Below, one piece after another: positions 1 through 8,188 of a DNA stretch of 64,000 bases. The notes under the pieces were generated by a model. The model saw only the letters and a program-made list of their open reading frames with translations. It made no database searches and was not told the origin of the DNA. A program made the position numbers and the translations under genes. The stretch spans positions 6,402 to 70,401 of the forward strand of contig JAYFQV010000005.1 in assembly GCA_034926605.1 (NCBI GenBank), read 5' to 3'. Position 1 is the first letter of the stretch. Every line of letters begins with the position of its first letter. Source of the stretch: CALXXL01 sp034926605. GTDB lineage: Bacteria; Verrucomicrobiota; Lentisphaeria; Victivallales; Victivallaceae.

Positions 1-156
1 GGCCACGAACGCGGCCACATCGTCGTCGGAAAGCTCTTTCACCGCTTTGCGGCAGCTTTCGGTAAAGGCCCATTGGTCTTTGCCGTCGAGCACCACCGGG
101 GCGGCAAACGCGGCGGCCGAGGCGGCGAGCATCAACATGACAAGCAGCTTTTTCAT
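1..156 (-). CDS. Secreted thioredoxin-array protein, partial (N-terminus only)
   Basis: This is the first 52 codons of a gene that runs off the left edge of the window. The product starts MKKLLVMLMLAASAAAFA, a clear Sec signal peptide, and continues into VVLDGKDQWAFTESCRK, the same LDG...ES pattern that opens the three complete paralogues upstream. Its ATG overlaps the stop of the preceding gene as ATGA, which suggests translational coupling and makes it the fourth gene of the array. The thioredoxin domain expected at its C-terminus is outside the window, so that part is inferred. Confidence 0.75.
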   Translation of the reverse strand, partial: MKKLLVMLMLAASAAAFAAPVVLDGKDQWAFTESCRKAVKELSDDDVAAFVA

Positions 157-1289
157 TTTTTATCCAGTGTTTTTTCAATCTGTTCGATATATCTGTCCGG
201 CGATATTTTCCGGTAACCGGCTTTGCCGGTCACATTGCCCTGTTTGTCCATCAACAGGACGGCGGGGAGATCGTCGTGCGATATTCCGTATTTTTCCGCC
301 ATGGATTTGTTGGCGGCGGTTTGTTCGGCGGCGAGCAGTGCTTCCTGTTCGGGGAAGTCGACGTAAACCAGCACCAGTCGGTCGGCGGCAAAATCGGCGA
401 ACTCGGTGGTGGCGAGCAGTTCGCTTTCTAGCTTGTTCGGCGGCATCAGATCGCTTTGCGTGAACAGTACGAACATCGGCTTGCCTTCAGCGGCGGCCTG
501 TCTTTGGGCGGCTTCGAAATCGGTAAACCAGTCGAGGTTGTAGATCGTAAGCCAAGTTGCGAACTTGGAGACCAGTTCTGCCTGACGGTTCCGGATGCCT
601 TCGGCAAAATCAGCCAGATCGCCGTCGGGATAGTTGGACTTGATGTCTTTTAGCGCGGCTTCGAATGCGGCGGGGGCAAGCTCTCTTGCCTTTTCGGCGG
701 CGGCGCGGGTACCGTAGCATAAAAAGATGTGAAACAGCTGATCCCTCAACTGTTGGCTCTTGCTTTGCTTTCTGACCGTCCGCATCGCGACATATTCGGC
801 CACCTGCTCGTCGGAGGAGTGTTGAAGTTCATCCAAGATCAGGCGCATGATCGGCCCTCCTTCGCTGTTTACGAATATATAATTCGCCATAATAAGCATA
901 CGGAAGAACCCTTCTTCCGGATTTATGCCTGCGAGCGCCTTGCGTATCGCTTTGGTTGTTGCGGCCCGACTCGCATCGTCGAATCTGGCATGCGGCATTA
1001 TGCCTTCTTCATATTTTTCCGGAGAAAGCTGCTGAGCGATCTTCATAAACTCCTCGGCATTTTTGCCGTCCAGCAGTTTTTCGCGTTCGGCGGCGTCCAT
1101 CGTTCCCAGCTTCTCACTCGCAGCGATTGCGGCGCATCCGAATTTGTCGCAAGCGTTGTCGTCGAGCGACGCCCAGAGGTTCACAAAGCTGCGGGTCAGC
1201 GCTTCATCGGAGCTGCCGTCGAGTACCGTCGGGGCGGCGGCGAGGAACAGCCCGGCCGCGCAAACAATCAAAGTCAACAATTTCTTCAT
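153..1289 (-). CDS. Secreted thioredoxin-fold protein lacking the CXXC active site
   Basis: The 378-aa product has a signal peptide (MKKLLTLIVCAAGLFLAAA), a helical N-terminal region of about 240 aa beginning VLDGSSDEALTRSF, and a C-terminal thioredoxin-like domain. In the two complete sister proteins the active site reads SDWCPWCIKL; here the same place reads SDLMPPNKL, so both cysteines are gone and one residue is deleted. The cis-proline (DLPAVLLMD) and the rest of the fold are kept. It therefore cannot act as a dithiol oxidoreductase and may be a binding or scaffold paralogue. I chose ATG 1289 over the in-frame TTG at 1307 because it gives a normal signal peptide. Two GC-rich hairpins (1317-1339, 1347-1371) separate it from the upstream gene. 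Confidence 0.8.
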   Translation of the reverse strand: MKKLLTLIVCAAGLFLAAAPTVLDGSSDEALTRSFVNLWASLDDNACDKFGCAAIAASEKLGTMDAAEREKLLDGKNAEEFMKIAQQLSPEKYEEGIMPHARFDDASRAATTKAIRKALAGINPEEGFFRMLIMANYIFVNSEGGPIMRLILDELQHSSDEQVAEYVAMRTVRKQSKSQQLRDQLFHIFLCYGTRAAAEKARELAPAAFEAALKDIKSNYPDGDLADFAEGIRNRQAELVSKFATWLTIYNLDWFTDFEAAQRQAAAEGKPMFVLFTQSDLMPPNKLESELLATTEFADFAADRLVLVYVDFPEQEALLAAEQTAANKSMAEKYGISHDDLPAVLLMDKQGNVTGKAGYRKISPDRYIEQIEKTLDKK

Positions 1290-1385
1290 CACAAATCCAT
1301 ATTTCAAGAGTTAAATGCGGCCGGAACCATTCCGGCCGCAACACCACACCGGGGCGCATATCGGCCCGGTGAGGCTGAACACGTC

Positions 1386-2519
1386 CTATTTCTTATTCAG
1401 AATCTTCTTCACCGATTCCACATATTTCTGGGGTGAAAGCTTCTCGTACCCGGACTCACCGATTACCTTGCCTTCAGCGTTCATCAGCAGCACGGTGGGA
1501 AAGCCTGAGACGTTATATTGTTCGGAAAGTTTCTGGTTGGCCGCGGCCTGAGCTGGCGCGATCTCCTTGCCGCGAGGGAAGTCGACCATCACCATCACCA
1601 GGTTGTCCTTGGCGTATTTGCCGAATTCCGGAGACGACAGCAGTTCCCGCTCCAGCTTTATGCACCACGGGCACCAGTCGGAACCGGTGAACAACACGAA
1701 CATCGGCTTGTTTTCGGCGGTGGCCTGTTTCTTGGCGGCCTCGAAATCGGTGAGCCAGTTGAGTTCGGAGGGTTTGGGTACGTCCAGCGACTCCCACTCC
1801 TTCATTTTGTCGTTAGCGAAGCTCCGGGCTTGAGCTGCGATCTTTTTTCCTATTTCCTTGACATCTTCCGGCGAAAGCCTTTCGACCTTTTGGGCCGCAT
1901 CCTTATAGGCTTCCGGATCGGACCCCTTGAATTTTTCAACGACTGCGGCGGGACCGTCCGCAGCCAGTGTGTTTACGAAATTTGCAAACCCTTCGGGCGT
2001 GTCGATTTCACTGTAGACGGCTATGAATAGCAGCGCCTTTTCGGGCGGCAGTGACTCTACCGCGTCAGCCACGATTCTGGAAAACACCACCGAGCCACTG
2101 CCGACACTCAATGGCTCGTGGACCGTGGCAAGCATTGCCTTGAAGCCTTTTTCCGGCTTTACCGTGGCCAGAAAACGGCGGATTGCGGCGGCATCGACGG
2201 CTTTGTCCTTTTCGGAAAACTGTCTGAAAATGGCTTCGTTGCCCGAGAAGTCGCCGGGAGACAGTTCTTTGGCTATGGCGATGACATCTTCGACATTTTT
2301 GCCGTTGAGTTTCGCATTGCGCTGCGCGGGCGGCATATCGCGCAGTTGCTCATACGCGGAAAACAGCGCCATTCCAAGTCGGGCCGTATCGGCGTCGTTC
2401 AACGCCTGCCACTCGGTTACGAGCGATTTGGTCAGTGCCTCGTCGGAACTGCCGTCGAGCGTTCCGGCAAATGCGAGCAATCCCGCGCATGCCGCGATCA
2501 AGGTCAGAAGTTTCTTCAT
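1386..2519 (-). CDS. Secreted thioredoxin-like protein with novel N-terminal domain
   Basis: The 377-aa product has a signal peptide (MKKLLTLIAACAGLLAFA), an N-terminal module of about 230 aa (TLDGSSDEALTKSL...LNGKNVEDVIAIA) and a C-terminal thioredoxin domain. The active site is CPWC (C283, C286) with a cis-Pro near residue 341 (GFPTVLLM). The spacing in DWCPWCIKLE resembles DUF255/thioredoxin_7 type periplasmic thioredoxins, so a disulfide-reducing or -exchanging role in the periplasm is likely. The N-terminal DGSSDEA...S pattern recalls small Gram-negative lipoproteins of the DUF6694 type; that link is from memory. The gene follows the upstream paralogue by 9 nt with a GGAGGAG ribosome site, so the two are one transcript. 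Confidence 0.85.
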   Translation of the reverse strand: MKKLLTLIAACAGLLAFAGTLDGSSDEALTKSLVTEWQALNDADTARLGMALFSAYEQLRDMPPAQRNAKLNGKNVEDVIAIAKELSPGDFSGNEAIFRQFSEKDKAVDAAAIRRFLATVKPEKGFKAMLATVHEPLSVGSGSVVFSRIVADAVESLPPEKALLFIAVYSEIDTPEGFANFVNTLAADGPAAVVEKFKGSDPEAYKDAAQKVERLSPEDVKEIGKKIAAQARSFANDKMKEWESLDVPKPSELNWLTDFEAAKKQATAENKPMFVLFTGSDWCPWCIKLERELLSSPEFGKYAKDNLVMVMVDFPRGKEIAPAQAAANQKLSEQYNVSGFPTVLLMNAEGKVIGESGYEKLSPQKYVESVKKILNKK

Positions 2520-2528
2520 TTTCTCCTC

Positions 2529-3638
2529 CTATTTGGTTTTTTCGCTTATCTCTTTGATCATATCGATATAATTTTTCACGGACACGTCCTCGTACCCGGC
2601 CTGGCCGGTCACGGTGCCGTCCGGGCGCATGATCAGTATGGTGGGATAACCCGAGATGCCGTATTTCTCGCCCAGCTTCTGATCGGCGGCGGCCTGCTCA
2701 GGCGGCAGCGGCTGGTTCGGGAAGTCGACCATCACCATCACGAAGCGCGGTTCGGCGAAGTTCACGAATTCGCGGGTGGCGAGCAGTTGATTCGTGAGCT
2801 TGATACACCATGGGCACCAGTCGGAACCGGTGAACAGCACGAACAGTTTTTTGTTTTCGGCGGCGGCCCGCTTCTGCGCGGCGGTAAAATCGGTGACCCA
2901 CGGCACTTCAGCTGGTTCCGGCGGATCTGCCAGCTCGGCGGCAAGGCGCTCGCGCGTTGCCGCGACGAGCGCGGGGCGGCCCTTTTCGGCGATCAGAAGA
3001 TCGGCCTTCTTCATTATGACCGGATAGTCGGAATAATGGGTTTTGGCATATTCTATGGCGCGTTCAGCGCCGCCGGGCATGAAATAAAGCTTGGCGCGAT
3101 CGATGGGCTTCAGCGTGTCGTCGTCGCCGGTGAGTGTGTAGGCGATGTAAAACTCGACGATCTTGTCGTCGGATACTCCGTCGGCGATTTCGCGCATCAG
3201 CCGACGGTATTCGGCGGCGCCCAGTCTGGCGGTCGCGGTGGTGAAGTCATCGATGAAACCGGCGGGAGACTTGGCCTTGGCGGTGGTGAGAACCTTGCGC
3301 AGGCCGGCAGCAATCCGCCGGCGCGCCTCGGGGGAGTATCGTGATTCGAGGAAGGTGACGATCTCGTATTCCCCGGGAGCTTTTTCCCGGGCGAGGGCTT
3401 CGACGTCGGCCGGGGTTTTGCCGGAGAAGGCCGCGCGCAGAGCCTCGGGCGACAGTACGCTCAGGGGCAGGTCGGCGGCAAGCAGCATGTCGGCGAAATT
3501 CAGCAGTTGGTCGTCATTCAGCTGTTTTGCCTCGGAGATAAGCGATTCCGTCAGCGCGGTGTCGTTCGAACCGTCGAATTTTCCGGCGAATGCGGCAATT
3601 CCTGCCGACATCAGCAGCGCAAAGAGCATTTTTTTCAT
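2529..3638 (-). CDS. Secreted thioredoxin-like protein, first gene of the array
   Basis: The 369-aa product has a signal peptide (MKKMLFALLMSAGIAAFA), the array's N-terminal module (KFDGSNDTALTESLISE...FSGKTPADVEALA) and a thioredoxin domain with CPWC at C275/C278 and a cis-Pro in SGYPTILIM. The start has a good AAGGAG site. It is promoter-proximal: a minus-strand promoter lies at 3802-3829, giving a leader of about 155 nt. Sequence similarity to the next two genes in both the N- and C-terminal parts shows the array arose by tandem duplication. The substrate is unknown; periplasmic redox function is inferred from the CPWC motif. Confidence 0.85.
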   Translation of the reverse strand: MKKMLFALLMSAGIAAFAGKFDGSNDTALTESLISEAKQLNDDQLLNFADMLLAADLPLSVLSPEALRAAFSGKTPADVEALAREKAPGEYEIVTFLESRYSPEARRRIAAGLRKVLTTAKAKSPAGFIDDFTTATARLGAAEYRRLMREIADGVSDDKIVEFYIAYTLTGDDDTLKPIDRAKLYFMPGGAERAIEYAKTHYSDYPVIMKKADLLIAEKGRPALVAATRERLAAELADPPEPAEVPWVTDFTAAQKRAAAENKKLFVLFTGSDWCPWCIKLTNQLLATREFVNFAEPRFVMVMVDFPNQPLPPEQAAADQKLGEKYGISGYPTILIMRPDGTVTGQAGYEDVSVKNYIDMIKEISEKTK

Positions 3639-3801
3639 GGGAGTCTCCTTATATTGCGTATGGCTATCGGTTCAGTTGACGGTTCGGCAATTCAGGCCGA
3701 TTTCTGGCGGTCGGCACTTTAGCGGATGCCGGTATTGCCGCGGCGTCGGATGGTTTTCCGGATGTGCGCATCTTCCTGTTCCTTGTATCGTGTACAATGA
3801 T

Positions 3802-3829
3802 ATTATATTCTACGAAGCCGGCAATGCAA
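3802..3829 (-). promoter_or_regulatory. Promoter of the thioredoxin-like array
   Basis: On the minus strand TTGCAT (3829-3824) is followed after 16 bp by TATAAT (3807-3802). Transcription would start near 3795, leaving a leader of about 155 nt before the ATG at 3638. Inferred from box sequence and spacing only. Confidence 0.5.
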
Positions 3830-3859
3830 GCAAAAACCCCGGAAAATGCTGGATTTGTT

Positions 3860-3888
3860 TTGAATTTTCGATATTAAAATGCTATATT
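3860..3888 (+). promoter_or_regulatory. Promoter of the beta-lactamase-family gene
   Basis: TTGAAT (3860-3865), 17 bp, TATATT (3883-3888). The predicted transcript starts near 3895, which rules out the in-frame upstream start at 3879 and supports ATG 3921. Confidence 0.6.
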
Positions 3889-3920
3889 CGGCATGCTTAA
3901 TTTTAACAGGAGAACATAAA

Positions 3921-5399
3921 ATGGTAAGAGTTTACGGTATTGTCGCCGCAGTTTTGCTGAGCGTCGGATCCGCTTCCGCCGCGCTTGAGACGTCCACCCC
4001 GCAGGCCGAAGGGGTTCCCCCGGCAACCGCAGTGCATTTCCTCGGCGAATTGGAGAAGCGTCAGTGGCCGGACAGCGAGATCGAAAGTTTCGTGGTGCTC
4101 AAGAACGGCAAAATCATTGCCGAAGCCTATCGTGCGCCTTATGCCGCCGACATACGGCGGGGCGTGGCGTCCGTTACCAAGGGGTTCACCGGCATTGCGG
4201 TCGGCTTCGCGGTGCAGGAGGGTTTGCTTTCGTTGGATGACAAGGTGATCGATTTCTTTCCCGGGCGTTTGCCGGATCCGCTTCCGGAAGCGGCGAAAAA
4301 ACTCACGGTACGCAATCTGATCCAGATGCAGACCGGGCAGGACAAGTGCGCCGCCGGCGCGATGTTCGACGAGAATGACCATGTCCGCGGTTTCTTCAAC
4401 GAACCGTTCGTCCACGAGCCCGGAACCGTATTCCGCTACAACTCCGGCGCGTCCTGGATGTTGTCGCAGATCATTACCAAAGTGACCGGAAAGAGCATGG
4501 CCGAATATCTTAAGCCGCGGCTGTTTGCTCCGCTTGATTTCGGCGAGTTCTCTTGGGATGCCGACGACGCCGGTGTGAACTACGGCGGCTGGGGTTTGAG
4601 TATCACTACCCGCCAGATGGCGATTTTCGGCCAGTTCTGCGTCCAGAAAGGCGAATGGAACGGCAAGCAGCTTCTGAATCGCGGCTGGTTCGAGCAGATG
4701 ACCGCCTCTCCCGCCGACACCTGCAATCGCAAGGCCAATGGCGCGGACTGGAACTACGGTTACGGTCTCCATGTCTGGCTGACCCACATAAACGGCGTCA
4801 CCCGTTTCGACGGCTCCGGCGGGCAGTACATTCTTATGCTGCCGGAACAGAACGCGGTGGTGGCCGCGCAGGGGAGCGTACGCGATTTCGTGCCGTTCAT
4901 GACCGATTTCTGGAACTATCTTTATCCCGGCCTCTGTGGAATGCGCGTGCCGCCGGTCAAGGATGCCGCCGCCGAATGGGACGCGGAGCTTGCCGACTTC
5001 AAATGTGCGTTGCCGGTCTCCTGTCAGGCCGGATTCCCGGCGCATGTGGCGGTGGATTTTGAGAAAAACGATATGGATATAGTCTCGCTTGAGGTGACGT
5101 TTGACGGCAAGGCGGCGCAGGTAAGTTTCAACGGCCAGCCCAACGGGGTGTTCACAGTGGGAGAATGGCGGAAAAACGTGCAGCCTCCGACGCATGAGCG
5201 GGATTTTCTCAGGTCGTTCTTCGGCGCGGCCGCGATCACTGCGCCCAACGAGCTAACGCTGGCCTGCTGTAGCTTCGGCCTCGGCAGTGGCGTCTGCCAG
5301 ATGAAAATCAAAGCCGGAGACCTTGACGTTGAATTCGAACTCAACGACGGGCGCCATCCGTTTGCGCTCAAGGGCACGCGGCGCAGCGAGTGCCGCTGA
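3921..5399 (+). CDS. Periplasmic serine hydrolase, class C beta-lactamase family
   Basis: The 492-aa product has a signal peptide ending near SASA (residues 1-20) and a penicillin-binding/beta-lactamase fold of about 330 aa. The nucleophile motif SVTK is at S84-K87, the YxN motif is RYNSG (Y173, N174), and DGSGGQ is the likely third motif in place of KTG. About 130 aa at the C-terminus have no domain I recognise. This family (COG1680) holds esterases, D-aminopeptidases and peptidoglycan-type hydrolases as well as beta-lactamases, so resistance should not be assumed. ATG 3921 is chosen because an AGGAG site lies just upstream and the promoter overlaps the longer start. A strong terminator follows. 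Confidence 0.85.
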   Translation: MVRVYGIVAAVLLSVGSASAALETSTPQAEGVPPATAVHFLGELEKRQWPDSEIESFVVLKNGKIIAEAYRAPYAADIRRGVASVTKGFTGIAVGFAVQEGLLSLDDKVIDFFPGRLPDPLPEAAKKLTVRNLIQMQTGQDKCAAGAMFDENDHVRGFFNEPFVHEPGTVFRYNSGASWMLSQIITKVTGKSMAEYLKPRLFAPLDFGEFSWDADDAGVNYGGWGLSITTRQMAIFGQFCVQKGEWNGKQLLNRGWFEQMTASPADTCNRKANGADWNYGYGLHVWLTHINGVTRFDGSGGQYILMLPEQNAVVAAQGSVRDFVPFMTDFWNYLYPGLCGMRVPPVKDAAAEWDAELADFKCALPVSCQAGFPAHVAVDFEKNDMDIVSLEVTFDGKAAQVSFNGQPNGVFTVGEWRKNVQPPTHERDFLRSFFGAAAITAPNELTLACCSFGLGSGVCQMKIKAGDLDVEFELNDGRHPFALKGTRRSECR

Positions 5400-5423
5400 G
5401 TCCGGCCTGGCTTGCCGCAGCAG

Positions 5424-5455
5424 AGCGGACGGACTTTCGGGCCCGTCCGCTTTTT
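5424..5455 (+). terminator. Rho-independent terminator after the serine hydrolase gene
   Basis: A 9-bp stem AGCGGACGG/CCGTCCGCT (5424-5432 with 5443-5451) runs into TTTTT. Confidence 0.85.
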
Positions 5456-5485
5456 GTTGGTTCGGATGTGCCAAGAACGGTAATT

Positions 5486-5515
5486 TTGTTTCCATTCCGG
5501 TTGTTTTTTTATTTT
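5486..5515 (+). promoter_or_regulatory. Possible promoter of the alpha-galactosidase gene
   Basis: TTGTTT (5486-5491), 18 bp, TATTTT (5510-5515), about 54 bp before the start codon. The region is T-rich, so this is a weak call. Confidence 0.35.
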
Positions 5516-5568
5516 ATCGTGTTAGTTTTTTGTCTTAAAAGCCAAAAGGTTATTAATAGGAAAGCAAA

Positions 5569-8124
5569 ATGAAAAAAGCCGAATTATCCGGAGCCTCCCC
5601 TCTTTCGTCCGATGTTTCAGAATGGAACCTCGGTAACGCCGATCTGGCCAACTGCGCTCAGGAATACGGCAAGCCGCGCGCCAATCTGGCCGCAACCGGG
5701 GGGGCGCTGAAGGCGGCCGGAACCGTGTATGCCACCGGTGTGGGCACCGCCACCAACAGCCGTATGTATGTGAATCTGCACGGCGCGGCCCTGAAAATAT
5801 CGGGTCTAGTCGCAGTGGATGACGTCAACTGGCAAGGGGCCGGATTTTTCAGCATATACGACGGCTTCGGCCGGCTGCTGTGGAAGAGCACGGTCAAGCG
5901 CAGCGGCGAGGAACCCACCGCCTTCGAACTCGATCTTTCCGGAGTCGCCGCCATTTCCATGGTTACCACCGCAGTCGGCAACAACAAGTATTGCAATCAT
6001 GCCGACTGGCTGGACGTCAAGGTTTTTTATGCCGGTTCCGTGCCGCCCTGCACTGAACCCGGGCCGATGAGCATTGCCGCCGGAGAAATCGGCTGGCGGA
6101 TATTCGGGTGCGAAGGCGGATCGTTGCTTCAGACCGTGTTCGGCCCGCTCGACACGGCTCCCGAGGCCGGTGCACCGCTGGTCAATGCCGTCCCTTCCCG
6201 TGACCAGCTGCTGACGCTGCTGCCGGAAAGTTTGCGGGTTGTGCAGGCGGATTCGTCCCATAATCTCGAACTGTATCTTGCCGGGTTCGAACGCGAAGAT
6301 GTTTCCGAAGACATATCGGTCAGCCGTTTCCGGCTTGCCGATTCCGCCTATCCGGTGGAGGTGCTGGTCACCGTCCGTTGCCACCGTGCTTCGCAGGTGT
6401 TCGTTACCACCACCGCCGTCACCAACAAGGGCGATGCGGAAATTTCCCTGCTGGGGCGCGACGCCGCTTTCGTCCAGCTTCCCCACGGCGACATATGGGT
6501 CTCCAGCTTCCAGGGCGAGTGGGGCCATGAGATGACCGAATTCAACGAGTGCAAGGTGCCGCGCGGCATCTTCTCGTTGCGGGTCGGCGGCACCTCGCAG
6601 AATCTTCAGCGCTGCTTCCCCGGTGTGTTTGTTGCCTGGGGCGGCCCGGCCGCGGAGGAGTCCGGCGATGTGTTTGCCTGCGCGCTGGGCTGGGATTCCA
6701 GCTGGCAGCTCCAACTCTCTCATCAGAAGCCGGACTGCAATTTTGTCAGCGCCGGCCAGCTTCAGACCGATATGGTGAAACTGGCGCCCGGCGAGACCAG
6801 CGTCTCTCCCGAGTTCGTGATGACCTTTTCCCGCCACGGCAAGGGCGGCGCCTCCCGCAACCTGCATCGCTACATGCACGGGTTCGGGCTGCGCGGCGGC
6901 CGGGACGAGCGCCCGGTGGTGCTCAACTCCTGGGAAGGCGTGGTCATGGACTTCGACGAAAACAAACTGATCGAGATGATGGACAGCGCCGCCGGACTGG
7001 GTATAGAGATGTTCGTGCTGGACGACGGCTGGTTCGGCAACAACCATCCGCGCAACAACGATCGCGCCGGTCTTGGGGACTGGCAGGTTAACGCCGCCAA
7101 ACTGCCCGGCGGCATTGCCAAGCTGGTGAGCGAGGCCCACAAGCGCGGCCTCCGGTTCGGTATCTGGGTGGAGCCTGAAATGGTAAACCCGTCCAGCGAT
7201 CTGTTCGAGCTTCATCCGGACTGGATTTCCCGGGTGCCGCACCGCGAATGCCTGTCCGCCCGCAGCCAGTATACACTCGACCTTGCCAATCCCGAGGTGG
7301 AAACGTTCATCTACGAGACCGTGGCCGAACTGCTGCGCGCCAATCCCGGCGTCGAATATGTGAAATGGGATCACAACATGTGGGGCGGTCACAATCCAGG
7401 GTCGCCGGTGCTTGACGGCAATCACGGCGCTTTCTCCGACCGCGCCGGGCACGCCTACTATCGGATAATGAAGCGCCTTTCCGACGACTTCCCGAAGGTG
7501 ATCTTTCAGGCCTGCAGCTCCGGCGGCGGCCGCGCCGACTACGGTACCATGCGCTATCACGAGGAGTTTTGGGCCAGCGACGTTTCCACCGCCATCGCGC
7601 GTATCTTCATCCAGTGGGGTTTCTCGCATTACTATCCGTCCAACGCGATCGCTTCCCATATTTCACGCTACACCGAGGTCGATTACAAGCTGCGGACGGA
7701 TGTGGCGATGTGCGGACGGCTCGGCGTGGAACTCGATCCTCCCGCAATTTCCGATGAAAACCGCGAAGTTGTCAGAAAGGGCATCGCCGCCTACAAGAAG
7801 TTGCGTCCGCTGCTGCATTCCGGCGAGCTGTATCGCGGACGTTCCCCGCACGAACATCCCACCACCGAGCTGACGTTCGCCGCCGCGGACCGTTCCGAGG
7901 CGGTCTGCTTTGGATTCCGGCGGGTGTGCGAGGCGGCGCGCGAAACGGTGTTGTTTGGCGGGCTCGATCCCGAAAAAAGCTATCTGCTTTTCGAGGAAAA
8001 CCCCGGCTCCGAACCGCGTTTCGCGCCGTTCGCCGCCACCGGACGGGAATTGATGGACCACGGTGTCGAGGTCGACTTCCCCGCATACGAGTCCAGCGTG
8101 GTGATTCACGCGACGGTCGAATAA
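5569..8124 (+). CDS. Alpha-galactosidase, GH36, with N-terminal NPCBM-like domain
   Basis: The 851-aa protein hydrolyses alpha-galactosides such as melibiose or raffinose-type sugars, judged by family. Residues 1 to about 150 resemble an NPCBM/NEW2 galactose-binding-like module (ends WLDVKVFYAG). The GH36 beta-supersandwich and TIM barrel follow. The barrel shows the nucleophile motif YVKWDHN (D601), the acid/base in FWASD (D671), the substrate-site DDGWFG and GIWVEPEM. There is no signal peptide: the N-terminus MKKAELSGASPL is polar, so the enzyme is probably cytoplasmic although NPCBM modules are mostly seen on exported enzymes. The upstream AGGAAAG site fits the start. It stands alone between a terminator and the next gene's promoter. 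Confidence 0.92.
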   Translation: MKKAELSGASPLSSDVSEWNLGNADLANCAQEYGKPRANLAATGGALKAAGTVYATGVGTATNSRMYVNLHGAALKISGLVAVDDVNWQGAGFFSIYDGFGRLLWKSTVKRSGEEPTAFELDLSGVAAISMVTTAVGNNKYCNHADWLDVKVFYAGSVPPCTEPGPMSIAAGEIGWRIFGCEGGSLLQTVFGPLDTAPEAGAPLVNAVPSRDQLLTLLPESLRVVQADSSHNLELYLAGFEREDVSEDISVSRFRLADSAYPVEVLVTVRCHRASQVFVTTTAVTNKGDAEISLLGRDAAFVQLPHGDIWVSSFQGEWGHEMTEFNECKVPRGIFSLRVGGTSQNLQRCFPGVFVAWGGPAAEESGDVFACALGWDSSWQLQLSHQKPDCNFVSAGQLQTDMVKLAPGETSVSPEFVMTFSRHGKGGASRNLHRYMHGFGLRGGRDERPVVLNSWEGVVMDFDENKLIEMMDSAAGLGIEMFVLDDGWFGNNHPRNNDRAGLGDWQVNAAKLPGGIAKLVSEAHKRGLRFGIWVEPEMVNPSSDLFELHPDWISRVPHRECLSARSQYTLDLANPEVETFIYETVAELLRANPGVEYVKWDHNMWGGHNPGSPVLDGNHGAFSDRAGHAYYRIMKRLSDDFPKVIFQACSSGGGRADYGTMRYHEEFWASDVSTAIARIFIQWGFSHYYPSNAIASHISRYTEVDYKLRTDVAMCGRLGVELDPPAISDENREVVRKGIAAYKKLRPLLHSGELYRGRSPHEHPTTELTFAAADRSEAVCFGFRRVCEAARETVLFGGLDPEKSYLLFEENPGSEPRFAPFAATGRELMDHGVEVDFPAYESSVVIHATVE

Positions 8125-8131
8125 TCCGGGC

Positions 8132-8160
8132 TTGACAGCGCGCGGCCTCAGGTGTATTTT
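8132..8160 (+). promoter_or_regulatory. Promoter of the U32-like gene
   Basis: TTGACA (8132-8137), 17 bp, TATTTT (8155-8160). It overlaps the upstream in-frame start at 8132 and so supports ATG 8189. Confidence 0.7.
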
Positions 8161-8188
8161 ATTGCTTTCAAGCAAAGGAACCGGCGCG

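Noticed and set aside
3921..5399. A true antibiotic-resistance beta-lactamase
   Set aside because: SVTK and YxN are shared by esterases and peptidases of the family; the third motif is not the KTG of class C enzymes.
5758..5858. A disruption between the NPCBM-like module and the catalytic domain of the GH36 gene
   Set aside because: The frame is continuous and the length normal for a two-module enzyme.
8132..8188. Earlier start of the U32-like gene
   Set aside because: It coincides with the TTGACA -35 element and would add 19 residues not transcribed.
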